A stretch of 64,000 nt of DNA from Syntrophus buswellii (GTDB taxonomy: Bacteria; Desulfobacterota; Syntrophia; Syntrophales; Syntrophaceae): assembly GCF_046097065.1 (NCBI RefSeq), contig NZ_CP175563.1:186001-250000 (forward strand), given 5' to 3'. The position numbers and the translations under genes are program-made. Numbering within the stretch: position 1 is the first letter of the stretch; each line of letters starts with the position of its first letter. The notes below the pieces were generated by a model. It saw only the letters and a program-made list of their open reading frames with translations. It had not been told where the DNA came from and ran no database searches. Below, in pieces: positions 9,268 through 18,099 of the stretch.

Positions 9268-11266
9268 CTGGCGCGATCAAATCCTGAAGGAATTCACCCC
9301 GAAGGTCGCTCGACTCACCCTGGTGGCCGACCCGGACGGACTTCTCCTTGAAGAAGGGATTCTCGAAGGCGTCCGCGAACGTGGATTCGAGCTGATCCCG
9401 TTTGAAGACCACATCGCGTTCCGTTACGCCTACGAGTCGAAGTTTCGCTCACGCTGGGACCGCGGCGAGCACACGGACCTTGTCGTCGTATTGCGCTCGC
9501 AAGCAAGCGACCTCAGTGGGTTGCCCTATGATCTCCTCCAGGCCGGTCGCAGACTCTCCTTCAACCTCGGCGACATCTTCCCGAACCTCAGTTACCCGGT
9601 TGTGACCGCCCTGGATCGTGGGGACCTCGATGCCTTGTATGAGGCGCAGAAGAGACATGCACCCGGCCAGTTGGGCGACAACGCCACCAAGGAGTTCGTC
9701 CTCCGGCACGTCTTTGAAATCGCGCCCGAGCTGGTCAAACAGCCATCGGACCTCCTGCGAGTGCTGTTGCGCCGTCACTACCGCGGCCAGAGAATCCCGG
9801 CTGACCTTGACAATCGGTTCATCCAGCTTCTGCGCCAGAGCAACGCCTTCGACGACTGGCCGCTTGAGACGCTTGTTTCAGACCGGGAGGCGTTCTTCGC
9901 GTTCCTCCAGGAGCGCTGGCCGATCTTCCTTGACCTTGAAGCAGCCAAAGGGACGTCCGGCGTTCGTGAGGATGAGAAGCCCTACGGTCTGTCCATTGAT
10001 GGACCTGTCGAACTGCCCTTCGATCACCATGACATCCGGGTCTACATCGACAACCTGTTCGTGGAGGGGGTGCTGCACTCGGTCCCACACGAGCATGCGG
10101 ACACCTTGTCCAGAACTTGGGTAGGCATCGGCGTTCGAACCGCTCCCATCGAAGACAGGTCCCGTCGCCTGGGCAAGCTCATCGACAGCCTGGAGGCATC
10201 CATTCCGGCCGAGGACGCGAAGCACACGGACTGGTTCCACTTTGCCCGCGGATGGGCGGAGACGATCCTGCTGGCGAACGATCAGGCCGAAGCGATTTCT
10301 GAACCGACGGGCGAACGCATCAAGAACTTGCAGGCACAGGTGGATGCCGGTTTCGCAGCCTGGCTTTTCAAGCGGTATGCCGGGCTTGTCAACCTGCCAC
10401 CGGTGCCTCCAGTCATGTTGCATCACCTCCCGCGGTTTCTTGCCCGCCAAATGGGAGAAGACCGCACCGCCAAGATCGCACTGATCGTGGTGGATGGCCT
10501 TGCATTGGACCAATGGCTGGTAGTCCGCGAAGCACTTGCCTCAAAACAGCCCGGGCTGCGATTCCGGGAGCAGGCGGTCTTTGCCTGGATTCCTTCGCTT
10601 ACCTCCGTCTCGCGCCAGGCAACATTCGCAGGCAAGGCTCCCATCTTTTTTCCGAACAGCATCCAGACCACGGACAAGGAACCCGCTCTTTGGGCGCAAT
10701 TCTGGGCGGATCAGGGCCTTATGCCAAACGAGGTCGTCTACCTCAAGGGGCTCGGTGACGGCGGTCTGGAACCCGTTTCCGAAGCGCTTTCTCATCCCAA
10801 GGCAAGAGTCGCCGGGCTGGTCGTGGACAAGGTCGACAAGATCATGCACGGGATGGAAATGGGCACCGCCGGGATGCACAACCAGGTGTGCCAGTGGGCC
10901 AAGCAGCCGTACCTGAACACACTCCTCGATCTGCTCTTGGATCGGGGCTTCCGTGTCTATCTGACTTCTGATCATGGCAACCTCGAGGCGGAAGGTTGCG
11001 GTCGTCCATTCGAAGGGGCTGTGGCGGACCTGCGCGGCGAACGAGTCCGCATCTATCCAGACGCGGCCCTTCGCGGAAAAGTGAAAGAACGCTTTCCAGC
11101 CGCGTTGGAATGGGGAACCGTTGGTCTCCCGGAGGACTACCTCGCCCTGCTGGCCCCTGCTCGGCAGGCGTTTGTCCAGGAAAAGCAGCGCACCGTGAGC
11201 CACGGCGGCGTTTCAGTCGAGGAACTCATCGTCCCTCTGATCCAAATTGACAGGAGGGGCGAATGA
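9260..11266 (+). CDS. pglZ: BREX-3 PglZ alkaline-phosphatase-superfamily protein
   Basis: 668 residues. Alkaline-phosphatase/sulfatase-fold metal motifs are present in the C-terminal half: VVDGLALDQW near residue 411, TSDHGNLEAEG near 570 and SHGGVSVEELIVPL near 647. The N-terminal 350 residues have no motif I can name, as usual for PglZ. PglZ is the signature protein of BREX; its role is not fully settled, but it is required for defence. The ATG at 9260 is preferred over an in-frame GTG at 9254 because GGAGG lies about 8 bp before it. The gene overlaps the helicase by 8 bp and the following gene by 4 bp, so all are in one operon. Confidence 0.88.
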   Translation: MSSWRDQILKEFTPKVARLTLVADPDGLLLEEGILEGVRERGFELIPFEDHIAFRYAYESKFRSRWDRGEHTDLVVVLRSQASDLSGLPYDLLQAGRRLSFNLGDIFPNLSYPVVTALDRGDLDALYEAQKRHAPGQLGDNATKEFVLRHVFEIAPELVKQPSDLLRVLLRRHYRGQRIPADLDNRFIQLLRQSNAFDDWPLETLVSDREAFFAFLQERWPIFLDLEAAKGTSGVREDEKPYGLSIDGPVELPFDHHDIRVYIDNLFVEGVLHSVPHEHADTLSRTWVGIGVRTAPIEDRSRRLGKLIDSLEASIPAEDAKHTDWFHFARGWAETILLANDQAEAISEPTGERIKNLQAQVDAGFAAWLFKRYAGLVNLPPVPPVMLHHLPRFLARQMGEDRTAKIALIVVDGLALDQWLVVREALASKQPGLRFREQAVFAWIPSLTSVSRQATFAGKAPIFFPNSIQTTDKEPALWAQFWADQGLMPNEVVYLKGLGDGGLEPVSEALSHPKARVAGLVVDKVDKIMHGMEMGTAGMHNQVCQWAKQPYLNTLLDLLLDRGFRVYLTSDHGNLEAEGCGRPFEGAVADLRGERVRIYPDAALRGKVKERFPAALEWGTVGLPEDYLALLAPARQAFVQEKQRTVSHGGVSVEELIVPLIQIDRRGE

Positions 11267-12063
11267 CCAGACGGACCGACCAGATCGGATTCAGTCAGCG
11301 GGTGCGTCTGGAATGGCTTGAGCAGACGGCCAACCTGGTCTTGGCAGGGAATGACAAGGCTGCGGTCAACGAAGCCTTGCAGGATTTGCTGAAGGACAAG
11401 GTGTCCGTAGGCGGACAGGCCGAGCGTGGCAATCGTGAGAAGATCATCACGATTCTCCTGAAGACGTGGCTGACGGTTCCGAGCGAACTCGAGTCGTTGC
11501 GCATCGAAGGACTGGAACTACTCAAACGTGTTCCTCGACGCGATCATCTGGCCATCCACTGGGGGATGGTCATGGCCGTCTACCCGTTCTGGTCGGGTGT
11601 AGCCACCCAGACCGGCCGTCTTCTGAGGCTTCAGGGTTCCGCTGCCGCAGCTCATGTCCAGCGCCGGGTTCGCGAGCAATACGGCGAGCGGGAAACTGTT
11701 TCCCGAGCGGCCCGCCGCGTGCTGCGTTCGTACCTGGACTGGGGCGTGCTTCAGGAGACCGGCGCAAAGGGCATTTACTCCGCCGGGACAACGCTGGCTG
11801 TTGAGGAATCCCGACTGATCGCATGGCTGGCCGAAGCGTCCCTCCATGCCCGCGCCAACGGCTCGGCTCCGCTGAAAGATCTGATCGACAGCCCGAGCCT
11901 CTTCCCGTTCCGAATCAAGCCGGTCCACGCCGAAAATCTCGTGGCCGCGTCATCCAGACTCGATCTTCTCCGCCACGGGTTGGACGACGATCTCGTCATG
12001 CTGCGTGAAGATCATCGCAAGAAACCAAAAAGAAGCAAGCTTGGGGACTCAGGGAGTAGCTAA
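11263..12063 (+). CDS. BREX-associated protein of unknown function, 266 aa
   Basis: I do not recognise this protein securely. It is basic and helical, with no signal peptide or membrane segment. The middle (about residues 120-185) reads like a winged-helix segment (HVQRRVREQYGE ... VLRSYLDWGVLQET ... GIYSAG), suggesting DNA or RNA binding. The start overlaps the PglZ stop by 4 bp (ATGA) and the end overlaps the next start by 1 bp (TAATG), so it is embedded in the BREX operon. Position and size make it a possible functional counterpart of BrxA (DUF1819, a DNA-binding BREX component), but I do not see sequence features that prove it. Confidence 0.7.
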   Translation: MTRRTDQIGFSQRVRLEWLEQTANLVLAGNDKAAVNEALQDLLKDKVSVGGQAERGNREKIITILLKTWLTVPSELESLRIEGLELLKRVPRRDHLAIHWGMVMAVYPFWSGVATQTGRLLRLQGSAAAAHVQRRVREQYGERETVSRAARRVLRSYLDWGVLQETGAKGIYSAGTTLAVEESRLIAWLAEASLHARANGSAPLKDLIDSPSLFPFRIKPVHAENLVAASSRLDLLRHGLDDDLVMLREDHRKKPKRSKLGDSGSS

Positions 12064-13922
12064 TGACGAACGAGGAAATAGCCAGATTTTTCAATAACGC
12101 GCGGCCCTTCATCCAGGGCAACCCGAACCTGCGCGATCCCCAGGTCGAGGGATGGTTTCGCACGCGCCAACATTTCCGGAACAGTTCCGAGCACGCCATC
12201 CTCCAAATTCCGGTGGGCTGCGGCAAAACCGGCCTCATGGCGCTACTGCCGTTTGAGACCGCCCAGGGTCGGGTACTGGTGATCGCCCCAAACCTTGAGA
12301 TTCGACGGGGCATTTCCACCGCCTTCGATGTCGCCGGGCGGGAATGCTTCTTGACCTCCACGCGTGTTTTGACCGACGTGAGTCATGGCCCCTTCCCGGC
12401 CGTCCTGGACGGCCAGGATGCGAACATCCACGACTGCGAGAGCTCGCATATCGTGGTTACCAACATCCAGCAACTGGCCAGCCGGGCTGACCGCTGGCTT
12501 CCGGCCTTCGCGGATGATTTCTTCGACCTGATCCTGGTGGACGAGGGGCATCACAACGTCGCCAGAAGTTGGGAAAGAGTTTTCGAGCGGTTCCCCAACG
12601 CCAAGGTCGTGAGCCTTACCGCCACCCCCTTCAGAGGCGACGGACGCGAGATCTCTGGCGAGCGGGTTTATGCCTATCCGTTCCGGACCGCCATGGTGCG
12701 AGGCTACATCAAACAAATCACGGCCGTAAATGTCGCGCCAGAGGAGATCTCCTTCACCTATCGAGGAGATGCCCGACGGCACACCCTTGAGGAGGTCCTT
12801 CAACTCCGGGACGAGGAATGGTTCAGCCGTGGCGTGGCCCTCGCGCCGGAGTGCAACCGCTCCATCGTTGACGCCAGCATTCAGTGGCTTCAGCACCTTC
12901 GAGAGACTGGCACATTCCACCAACTAATCGCGGTCGCCTGTTCGGTGGACCATGCCCGCCAGGTTCGTTCCCTTTACGCTGAACGTGGTCTGCAGGCGCG
13001 TGAAATCCACAGCAACATGCCGGCGGAGGAAATTGAGGACGTGCTCCAGGACCTCCGGCGCGACCGGATCGATTGCATCGTCCAAGTCCGGATGCTCGGC
13101 GAGGGATTTGACCACCCGAACCTGAGCGTGGCCGCCATCTTCCAGCCCTTCCGGTCGCTGTCGCCCTATGTCCAGTTTATCGGAAGGGTCATGCGGGTGA
13201 TCCACCAGAACAATCCCCAGCACCCGGACAACCGGGGCGTGGCAGTCTCCCACGTGGGGCTCAACATCGACCGCCATTGGGATGATTTCCGCCGGATCGA
13301 CCAGGAGGACCAGGAACTCATCCAAGGCTGGCTTGAAGCGGGCGACGAGCGACCTCCGGCCGATGAGTCGGGCCGCCGGCGACGCCTGACGCCGGACATG
13401 GTGGTGCAGAACGAGATCATCAGCCACTTCATCGAGCAGGAATACCTCGACCCGATGGATGACGCTGTGATCGACGACCTCGTCCAGGAGTTTCGGAGAC
13501 GCGGCCTTGACCCTGAGGCCCTCGGGCTTTCCCGCGAAAATCTTCGCCAGCGCCTCATCCAGGCTCGGACTCGCGAGAGCATGGAGCCACGGGAGATACC
13601 GGTCACGCCCCAGCGTCGTCGCCAGGAAGCCCGCCGAAGGCTCAACGAGCGCTCCCGGGCACTGGCCAGCCGTATTCTGAACGCCCTCGGCGCGTCCATC
13701 AACGGCCGCAACATCGTCCTGGCATACCCTGAGCTGCGAAGCGCCAATAACTACGCGGCTGTCATCATGATCGTGAACGGAGCCGTCAACGAGCGGCTCG
13801 AGGCGGACGGCGGAACCCGCGGTGAAATTCCGTTGGAACGGCTGGAGGAGGTTCTGGACCAGATTGATCAGATCGGGGACAACGTCCAAGCCCAAATCCA
13901 GGAGCGCCTTTCAAGGAGATGA
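12063..13922 (+). CDS. DEAD/DEAH-box SF2 helicase, restriction-subunit type
   Basis: 619 residues. Motif I is VGCGKT near residue 53, motif II is DEGHH near 160, motif III SLTATPFRGD near 184 and motif VI QFIGRVMR near 370, giving a complete two-lobed SF2 helicase of the kind found in type I/III restriction subunits and phage-defence islands. The last 200 residues are Arg/Glu-rich and helical with no motif I can name. The start overlaps the preceding stop. It is the last gene of the GC-rich BREX block; the next gene begins 3 bp downstream with an AAGGAGAT ribosome site inside this gene's 3' end. It is either an accessory BREX component or the motor of a linked system. Confidence 0.83.
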   Translation: MTNEEIARFFNNARPFIQGNPNLRDPQVEGWFRTRQHFRNSSEHAILQIPVGCGKTGLMALLPFETAQGRVLVIAPNLEIRRGISTAFDVAGRECFLTSTRVLTDVSHGPFPAVLDGQDANIHDCESSHIVVTNIQQLASRADRWLPAFADDFFDLILVDEGHHNVARSWERVFERFPNAKVVSLTATPFRGDGREISGERVYAYPFRTAMVRGYIKQITAVNVAPEEISFTYRGDARRHTLEEVLQLRDEEWFSRGVALAPECNRSIVDASIQWLQHLRETGTFHQLIAVACSVDHARQVRSLYAERGLQAREIHSNMPAEEIEDVLQDLRRDRIDCIVQVRMLGEGFDHPNLSVAAIFQPFRSLSPYVQFIGRVMRVIHQNNPQHPDNRGVAVSHVGLNIDRHWDDFRRIDQEDQELIQGWLEAGDERPPADESGRRRRLTPDMVVQNEIISHFIEQEYLDPMDDAVIDDLVQEFRRRGLDPEALGLSRENLRQRLIQARTRESMEPREIPVTPQRRRQEARRRLNERSRALASRILNALGASINGRNIVLAYPELRSANNYAAVIMIVNGAVNERLEADGGTRGEIPLERLEEVLDQIDQIGDNVQAQIQERLSRR

Positions 13923-13925
13923 CCG

Positions 13926-14192
13926 ATGCCCAAGCTGAAACGCCTTCTCGTGTCCGCCTGTTTTGAGACCGCCCAGCGGCGGAGGCACTGCTCGCGGAAC
14001 CAGGAGCACGTTATCTGCCAGGGTGACAAGTGTCTGGTCATCAAAGAGAACATGTCGAAGAACAACTACTGCATGGAGTGCGCAGCGTTGATACTTCAGA
14101 AAGCTAAGGAAGAGCTCGATGGATTGGAGCACGAACTGGATAGAAAGGACGACGTTCCCCACATAGATATTGAATCGGAGCAGGAACTGTGA
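13926..14192 (+). CDS. Small Cys-rich protein, putative zinc-binding
   Basis: 88 residues, preceded by a good ribosome site (AAGGAGATGACCG). Seven cysteines occur in the first 60 residues, with one His, including HVICQGDKCLVI and NYCMECAALIL, which could form one or two zinc knuckles; the C-terminus is an acidic helix. No family recognised. It lies 3 bp after the SF2 helicase and 42 bp before the SF1 helicase, at the junction where GC content drops. It may be a small regulator or adaptor for either module (inference). Confidence 0.6.
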   Translation: MPKLKRLLVSACFETAQRRRHCSRNQEHVICQGDKCLVIKENMSKNNYCMECAALILQKAKEELDGLEHELDRKDDVPHIDIESEQEL

Positions 14193-14234
14193 CTGGAACC
14201 GAAACTTATCCTTCATGTGTGGCGGAGTGATGTG

Positions 14235-15635
14235 ATGCCGAAATCGTTGCCCAAACCCTTAAGAAAACAGCGAGAGGTCCTTTACCTGCCCGTGGCGGGC
14301 CACTCTGCGGTTCTGGGCACTGCAGGGAGTGGGAAGACGACGCTGGCCCTTTATCGTGCCGCCTATCTTTCCACTGCTGATATGCCTCACTCTGGCCGAA
14401 CCCTTCTCCTCACCTTCAACCAAGCGCTTGTCACGTACCTCAACCATCTCAAGCCGTTAGCGTTGCGCAATGTCATGATAGAGACTTATCACAAATTTGC
14501 CAGAGGGTACCTCAATTCCAGGGGCAAAATGAGCTTCAACTCGATTTGCGATCCCGATTTAAGGCGCACCCTTATCGAGAGAGCCGTTGGCAATGTGACT
14601 CAACATTATGAGAAATCCAAATTCTTCGACAGGCCGCTCGCCTTCTTCTTGGACGAAATCGGTTGGATTCTTAGCCATGGTATAGAGACCGAGGAGCAAT
14701 ACATTGCTGTCGAGCGGGTTGGTCGTGTCGGAACCACCCTTGCACGCAAGCTCCGAAGCGTGATGTTCGAGATACTGAAAGAATACCTCGCCCTGAGAAC
14801 GCAACAGGGAAAACTATACGACTGGGATGACATCGCTTACCACGTCCGGCAAGAGTATCTTCAGGATGATCGAGCCCGGCGTTATCGTCACATAATCATC
14901 GACGAAGGGCAGGACTTTTCTCCGGAGATGATCCGCTCCCTGGCATCCGCCATACCGGATGATGGCTCGCTTACATTTTTCGGGGATGTTGCGCAACAGA
15001 TATACGGACAACGCACATCATGGCGGTTCGCAGGGCTGACCGTTCCTCAGACCTGGGAATTCAAGGAGAACTACAGGAACACAAAACAGATTGCACGCCT
15101 TGGGTTGGCGATTTCCAAGATGCCCTATTTCGAGGGCATTGCGGACATGGTGGAACCGACCTCCCCGCGGGCAGACGGGCCACTCCCCACGATTGCCGAG
15201 TGTGATACCCGGGCGAAGCAGATCGAAGTCGCTCTTCGTGTTGCGAAAGAATCGGGCAAAACGAAGAGTGTCGCGCTTCTCTTCAAGGATCGAGAACAGG
15301 AGCGTCTCATCAGCTCCGGTTTGCCCAACTATGCCACGAAGCTTCACAGGGACATGAACTCATGGAACGATGGTCCAGGAATCTACTATGGAACTTATCA
15401 TTCGGCAAAAGGGCTTGAATTCGATCTTGTCATCCTACCGTTCCTTGAAAAAGAAAATCTACCCGATCCAGAGCATATCGCATCACATGGCGAAGAGGAC
15501 GCACTGACCCACGACGGTCGACTTCTCTACGTAGCCGTGACCCGTGCAAGAACGGATCTTCTCTTGCTATACACGGGCGAGCCGACGCCGTTGCTTCCGG
15601 CAAAGCCCTCTCTTTATGGGAGGGTTTCGCCATGA
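14235..15635 (+). CDS. Compact UvrD/Rep-like SF1 DNA helicase
   Basis: 466 residues. Walker A (GTAGSGKTT) near residue 31, motif II DEGQDFSP near 226, motif V-like YHSAKGLEFDLV near 389 and motif VI LLYVAVTRAR near 430 define a UvrD-type SF1A helicase. It is shorter than UvrD/Rep/PcrA (about 670-720 residues), so the 2B insertion appears reduced. An in-frame ATG at 14217 exists; 14235 is preferred because GGAG lies 7 bp before it. The stop overlaps the DarT-like gene start by 4 bp (ATGA), so the two are translationally coupled. A helicase that exposes single-stranded DNA beside a predicted ssDNA ADP-ribosyltransferase suggests a joint function (inference). GC is lower than in the BREX block. 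Confidence 0.85.
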   Translation: MPKSLPKPLRKQREVLYLPVAGHSAVLGTAGSGKTTLALYRAAYLSTADMPHSGRTLLLTFNQALVTYLNHLKPLALRNVMIETYHKFARGYLNSRGKMSFNSICDPDLRRTLIERAVGNVTQHYEKSKFFDRPLAFFLDEIGWILSHGIETEEQYIAVERVGRVGTTLARKLRSVMFEILKEYLALRTQQGKLYDWDDIAYHVRQEYLQDDRARRYRHIIIDEGQDFSPEMIRSLASAIPDDGSLTFFGDVAQQIYGQRTSWRFAGLTVPQTWEFKENYRNTKQIARLGLAISKMPYFEGIADMVEPTSPRADGPLPTIAECDTRAKQIEVALRVAKESGKTKSVALLFKDREQERLISSGLPNYATKLHRDMNSWNDGPGIYYGTYHSAKGLEFDLVILPFLEKENLPDPEHIASHGEEDALTHDGRLLYVAVTRARTDLLLLYTGEPTPLLPAKPSLYGRVSP

Positions 15636-16327
15636 CAAGGATACAGAGGGAGTGCCGACAACGAGGTATCACCAGGCTGTGCCATTTCACTCAGTCACGC
15701 AATCTCGCACATATTCTCGGCGACTGTGGCGGCATCCTTTCGAGGAGCCGTCTCGAAACCGAAAACCTGCCTCACAATCCAACCGATCCAGACCGCTGGG
15801 ACGGATGCGAGGACTTGATCTGTTGCTCTCTCGAGTTTCCCAATGTCTACTATTTTGCAAAGGTTCGAGAGCAGGACCACTTGTTCAAGGATTGGGTTGT
15901 CTTGTTAATAAAGCCGGACTTCCTGTGGCAGCCAGAAACCAAATTCTGCCCCTGCAATGCTGCAAAGGAGAGAGGAGCTTACATTGGGGAGGGATATGAC
16001 GTTTTCATTTCACTGTTCGCCAACACTGTACCAGGCATTACTTTTACCCGGCCTCCACGACACCTGCCATGTGCGGCGACGAACGTTCAAGCCGAGGTCT
16101 TGGTTCCCGATCCAATCCCCCTCGACGACATTACTGCCATTGCGGTGGTAGATGAAGAGCAGGCAAAGCGTGAGATTTGTCGCGCCACCCTTCAGGGGCT
16201 TTCAATCGATAAGGACATTCTCGTAGTTCCCGATTTCTATCGCACAACAGGATTGGCCAGGACCATTCAAAGCGGAAATCGTGTAAACGAGATCATCTTT
16301 GACAATGGAGGTCGTCATGGCCAATAG
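15632..16327 (+). CDS. DarT-like (DUF4433) DNA ADP-ribosyltransferase
   Basis: 231 residues, the length expected for DarT toxins. The N-terminus has LCHFTQSRNLAHIL with His18, the NAD-binding motif of the family. NVQAEVLVPDPIPLDDI near residues 151-167 places Glu155 at the position of the catalytic Glu of DarT. A LICCSLEFPNVYYF segment near 62 replaces the PRSPML-type loop of classical DarT2, so this is a divergent branch. DarT enzymes attach ADP-ribose to thymidine or guanosine in ssDNA and block replication, killing the cell unless a hydrolase antitoxin (DarG macrodomain or NADAR) reverses it. Neither is seen nearby; the next gene, overlapping by 11 bp, is an ADP-ribosylglycohydrolase. It is coupled upstream to an SF1 helicase. 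Confidence 0.82.
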   Translation: MTRIQRECRQRGITRLCHFTQSRNLAHILGDCGGILSRSRLETENLPHNPTDPDRWDGCEDLICCSLEFPNVYYFAKVREQDHLFKDWVVLLIKPDFLWQPETKFCPCNAAKERGAYIGEGYDVFISLFANTVPGITFTRPPRHLPCAATNVQAEVLVPDPIPLDDITAIAVVDEEQAKREICRATLQGLSIDKDILVVPDFYRTTGLARTIQSGNRVNEIIFDNGGRHGQ

Positions 16328-18080
16328 ATCGCCAAAACTCATGTTAAACAAAGCTGTTGGGGCTATGCTCGGAGCAGCTTGCGGTGATGCCTTGGGGTGG
16401 CCGAACGAACGCGTAGGTCGATCCTATAAGGACGAGAGTAAGCCCCAAGGTCCGCTTCTCGAATTCTCGAAATGGACACGAAGATCGGGTGGACGCTATT
16501 ACCCACACGACGAGATCATCGATGCCGGGAGCTATAGTGACGATACCCAGTTGATTCTCTGCCTTTCCAGATCATTGCAATGCGGTCCTCGGTGGTGGAA
16601 CCGACTCTCTCGGGTCGAACTTCCATTTTGGGCATTGTATGAGAGAGGCGGAGGCGGCGCGACAAAGAGAGCTGTGGATGCGTGGACGGATGGAGTCCCG
16701 CCCTGGTCGGGCAAGAAGACATCAAACGATGCAAAGAGATACTTCGAAGCCGGTGGAAACGGCGTTGCGATGCGCATCCTTCCACACGTCCTTTTCAACG
16801 CCGATATCTCAGAGTTCGCCCCTCTTGCCCAGAATATCATGCTTGACGGGATCGCGACGCACGGTCACCCACGTGCTTTGGTAGGGGCATTGGCCTATGG
16901 CTATGCGCTTTGGAAGTCCATAAGACGCACAGACCAACTCGGATTCGGAGAAATAGTCGAAGACCTTCTCGGGAACGTCTCCGAATGGGAGACAATCCCG
17001 GAGACTTCTGCTGTTACCGACGACTGGATCAGAGCAGCAAGCAATCATATTCCTGGCTACCAGAATGTTTGGAGATCTGTGGTCAAGGAGATGATCGATC
17101 TCTTGGAAACATGCAAGAAAGAGCTTTCCAAAGGCGCTTTGACGAGCGATGAAGAAACCTTGCGCGCCCTCCAGTGTTTCGACCAGAAGACCAGCGGTGC
17201 CGGTACTGTCGCGGCTGGTGCGGCCGTTTTTCTGGCATCCCGATACGCACCGGACCCCATACATGGGTTGATGACGGCTGCCCATGCGGTCGGCGCAGAT
17301 ACTGACACTATCGCCTCAATGACCGGAGGATTGCTCGGAGCTTTCAGTGGCATGGAATGGCTGGCGTCACTGCAGAATCATGTGCAGGACTCGAAGTATT
17401 TGGTCAAGATTGCCACCGATCTCGTCTCCAAGGGTGAATCTACTGGACTGCCCGATATTCCAAGTGTCAGCCGATCAAACCTCAATAGATGGGTTGATGA
17501 GCTGTTGGAGATGAAATCCGGCGTGACCTGCGAATTGCCGGACGGAAGAAGGGGCAACATTGTTTCAAGAAGCGAACGCGTCGGTAAGAGCGAGAAATTT
17601 AAAGTCATATTTTATAGAATCGCCTGTGAAGATGGTCAGAATCTATATCTTTCCAGAATAAAGAAAGGCACCTTCCCAGCAGCCGATGTGGCAAAGGGGC
17701 CTGCGGCGTCCACGCCAACTTCAAGAGCGTTCAATTTTGGCCCCAAGCTACCTGTTCATTCACTCGATGAGGCGGTGCGTTTCTATCAAGGCATCCTTGG
17801 GCTCAACATAAAGAAAGGGATGCAAGAGGTAATTGTGTTCGAACAAGGACTGGTCCTCGTGCCTGGGGATTATCCGAAAACTCAATACGGCGGGAAGGAT
17901 ATTCACTCCCTCATATATTTTGAACTGACTGATATTGAAAAACGGTACGAACTCGCGAAGAGCAAGGGTGCCAAAATCATATCTCCCCTGTCCCTCTGGG
18001 GGAACTCCAAGAGGTTGTATTTCAGATGTTCCGACCCCGACGGGAATATTGTCGAGGTGTTTTCCACTGAAGCAAACTAA
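16317..18080 (+). CDS. ADP-ribosylglycohydrolase (DraG/ARH type) fused to a VOC domain
   Basis: 587 residues. Residues about 5-360 are an ADP-ribosyl-glycohydrolase fold: GAACGDALGW near 17, SDDTQ near 74 and GADTDTIASMTGG near 327 supply the two-magnesium site (Ser/Thr-Asp-Asp and Asp-x-Asp-Thr), all intact. A linker of about 100 residues follows, then a C-terminal vicinal-oxygen-chelate (glyoxalase/bleomycin-resistance) domain from about 475 (AVRFYQGILGL, RCSDPDGNIVEVF). The ATG at 16317 has GGAGG 5 bp upstream, inside the DarT-like gene, so translation is coupled. The obvious hypothesis is that it is the antitoxin or eraser for the DarT-like enzyme, replacing the usual macrodomain. What the VOC part binds is not visible. 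The fusion is unusual to my knowledge. Confidence 0.85.
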   Translation: MANRSPKLMLNKAVGAMLGAACGDALGWPNERVGRSYKDESKPQGPLLEFSKWTRRSGGRYYPHDEIIDAGSYSDDTQLILCLSRSLQCGPRWWNRLSRVELPFWALYERGGGGATKRAVDAWTDGVPPWSGKKTSNDAKRYFEAGGNGVAMRILPHVLFNADISEFAPLAQNIMLDGIATHGHPRALVGALAYGYALWKSIRRTDQLGFGEIVEDLLGNVSEWETIPETSAVTDDWIRAASNHIPGYQNVWRSVVKEMIDLLETCKKELSKGALTSDEETLRALQCFDQKTSGAGTVAAGAAVFLASRYAPDPIHGLMTAAHAVGADTDTIASMTGGLLGAFSGMEWLASLQNHVQDSKYLVKIATDLVSKGESTGLPDIPSVSRSNLNRWVDELLEMKSGVTCELPDGRRGNIVSRSERVGKSEKFKVIFYRIACEDGQNLYLSRIKKGTFPAADVAKGPAASTPTSRAFNFGPKLPVHSLDEAVRFYQGILGLNIKKGMQEVIVFEQGLVLVPGDYPKTQYGGKDIHSLIYFELTDIEKRYELAKSKGAKIISPLSLWGNSKRLYFRCSDPDGNIVEVFSTEAN

Positions 18081-18099
18081 CAGGAAGGGAGGCTGATAC

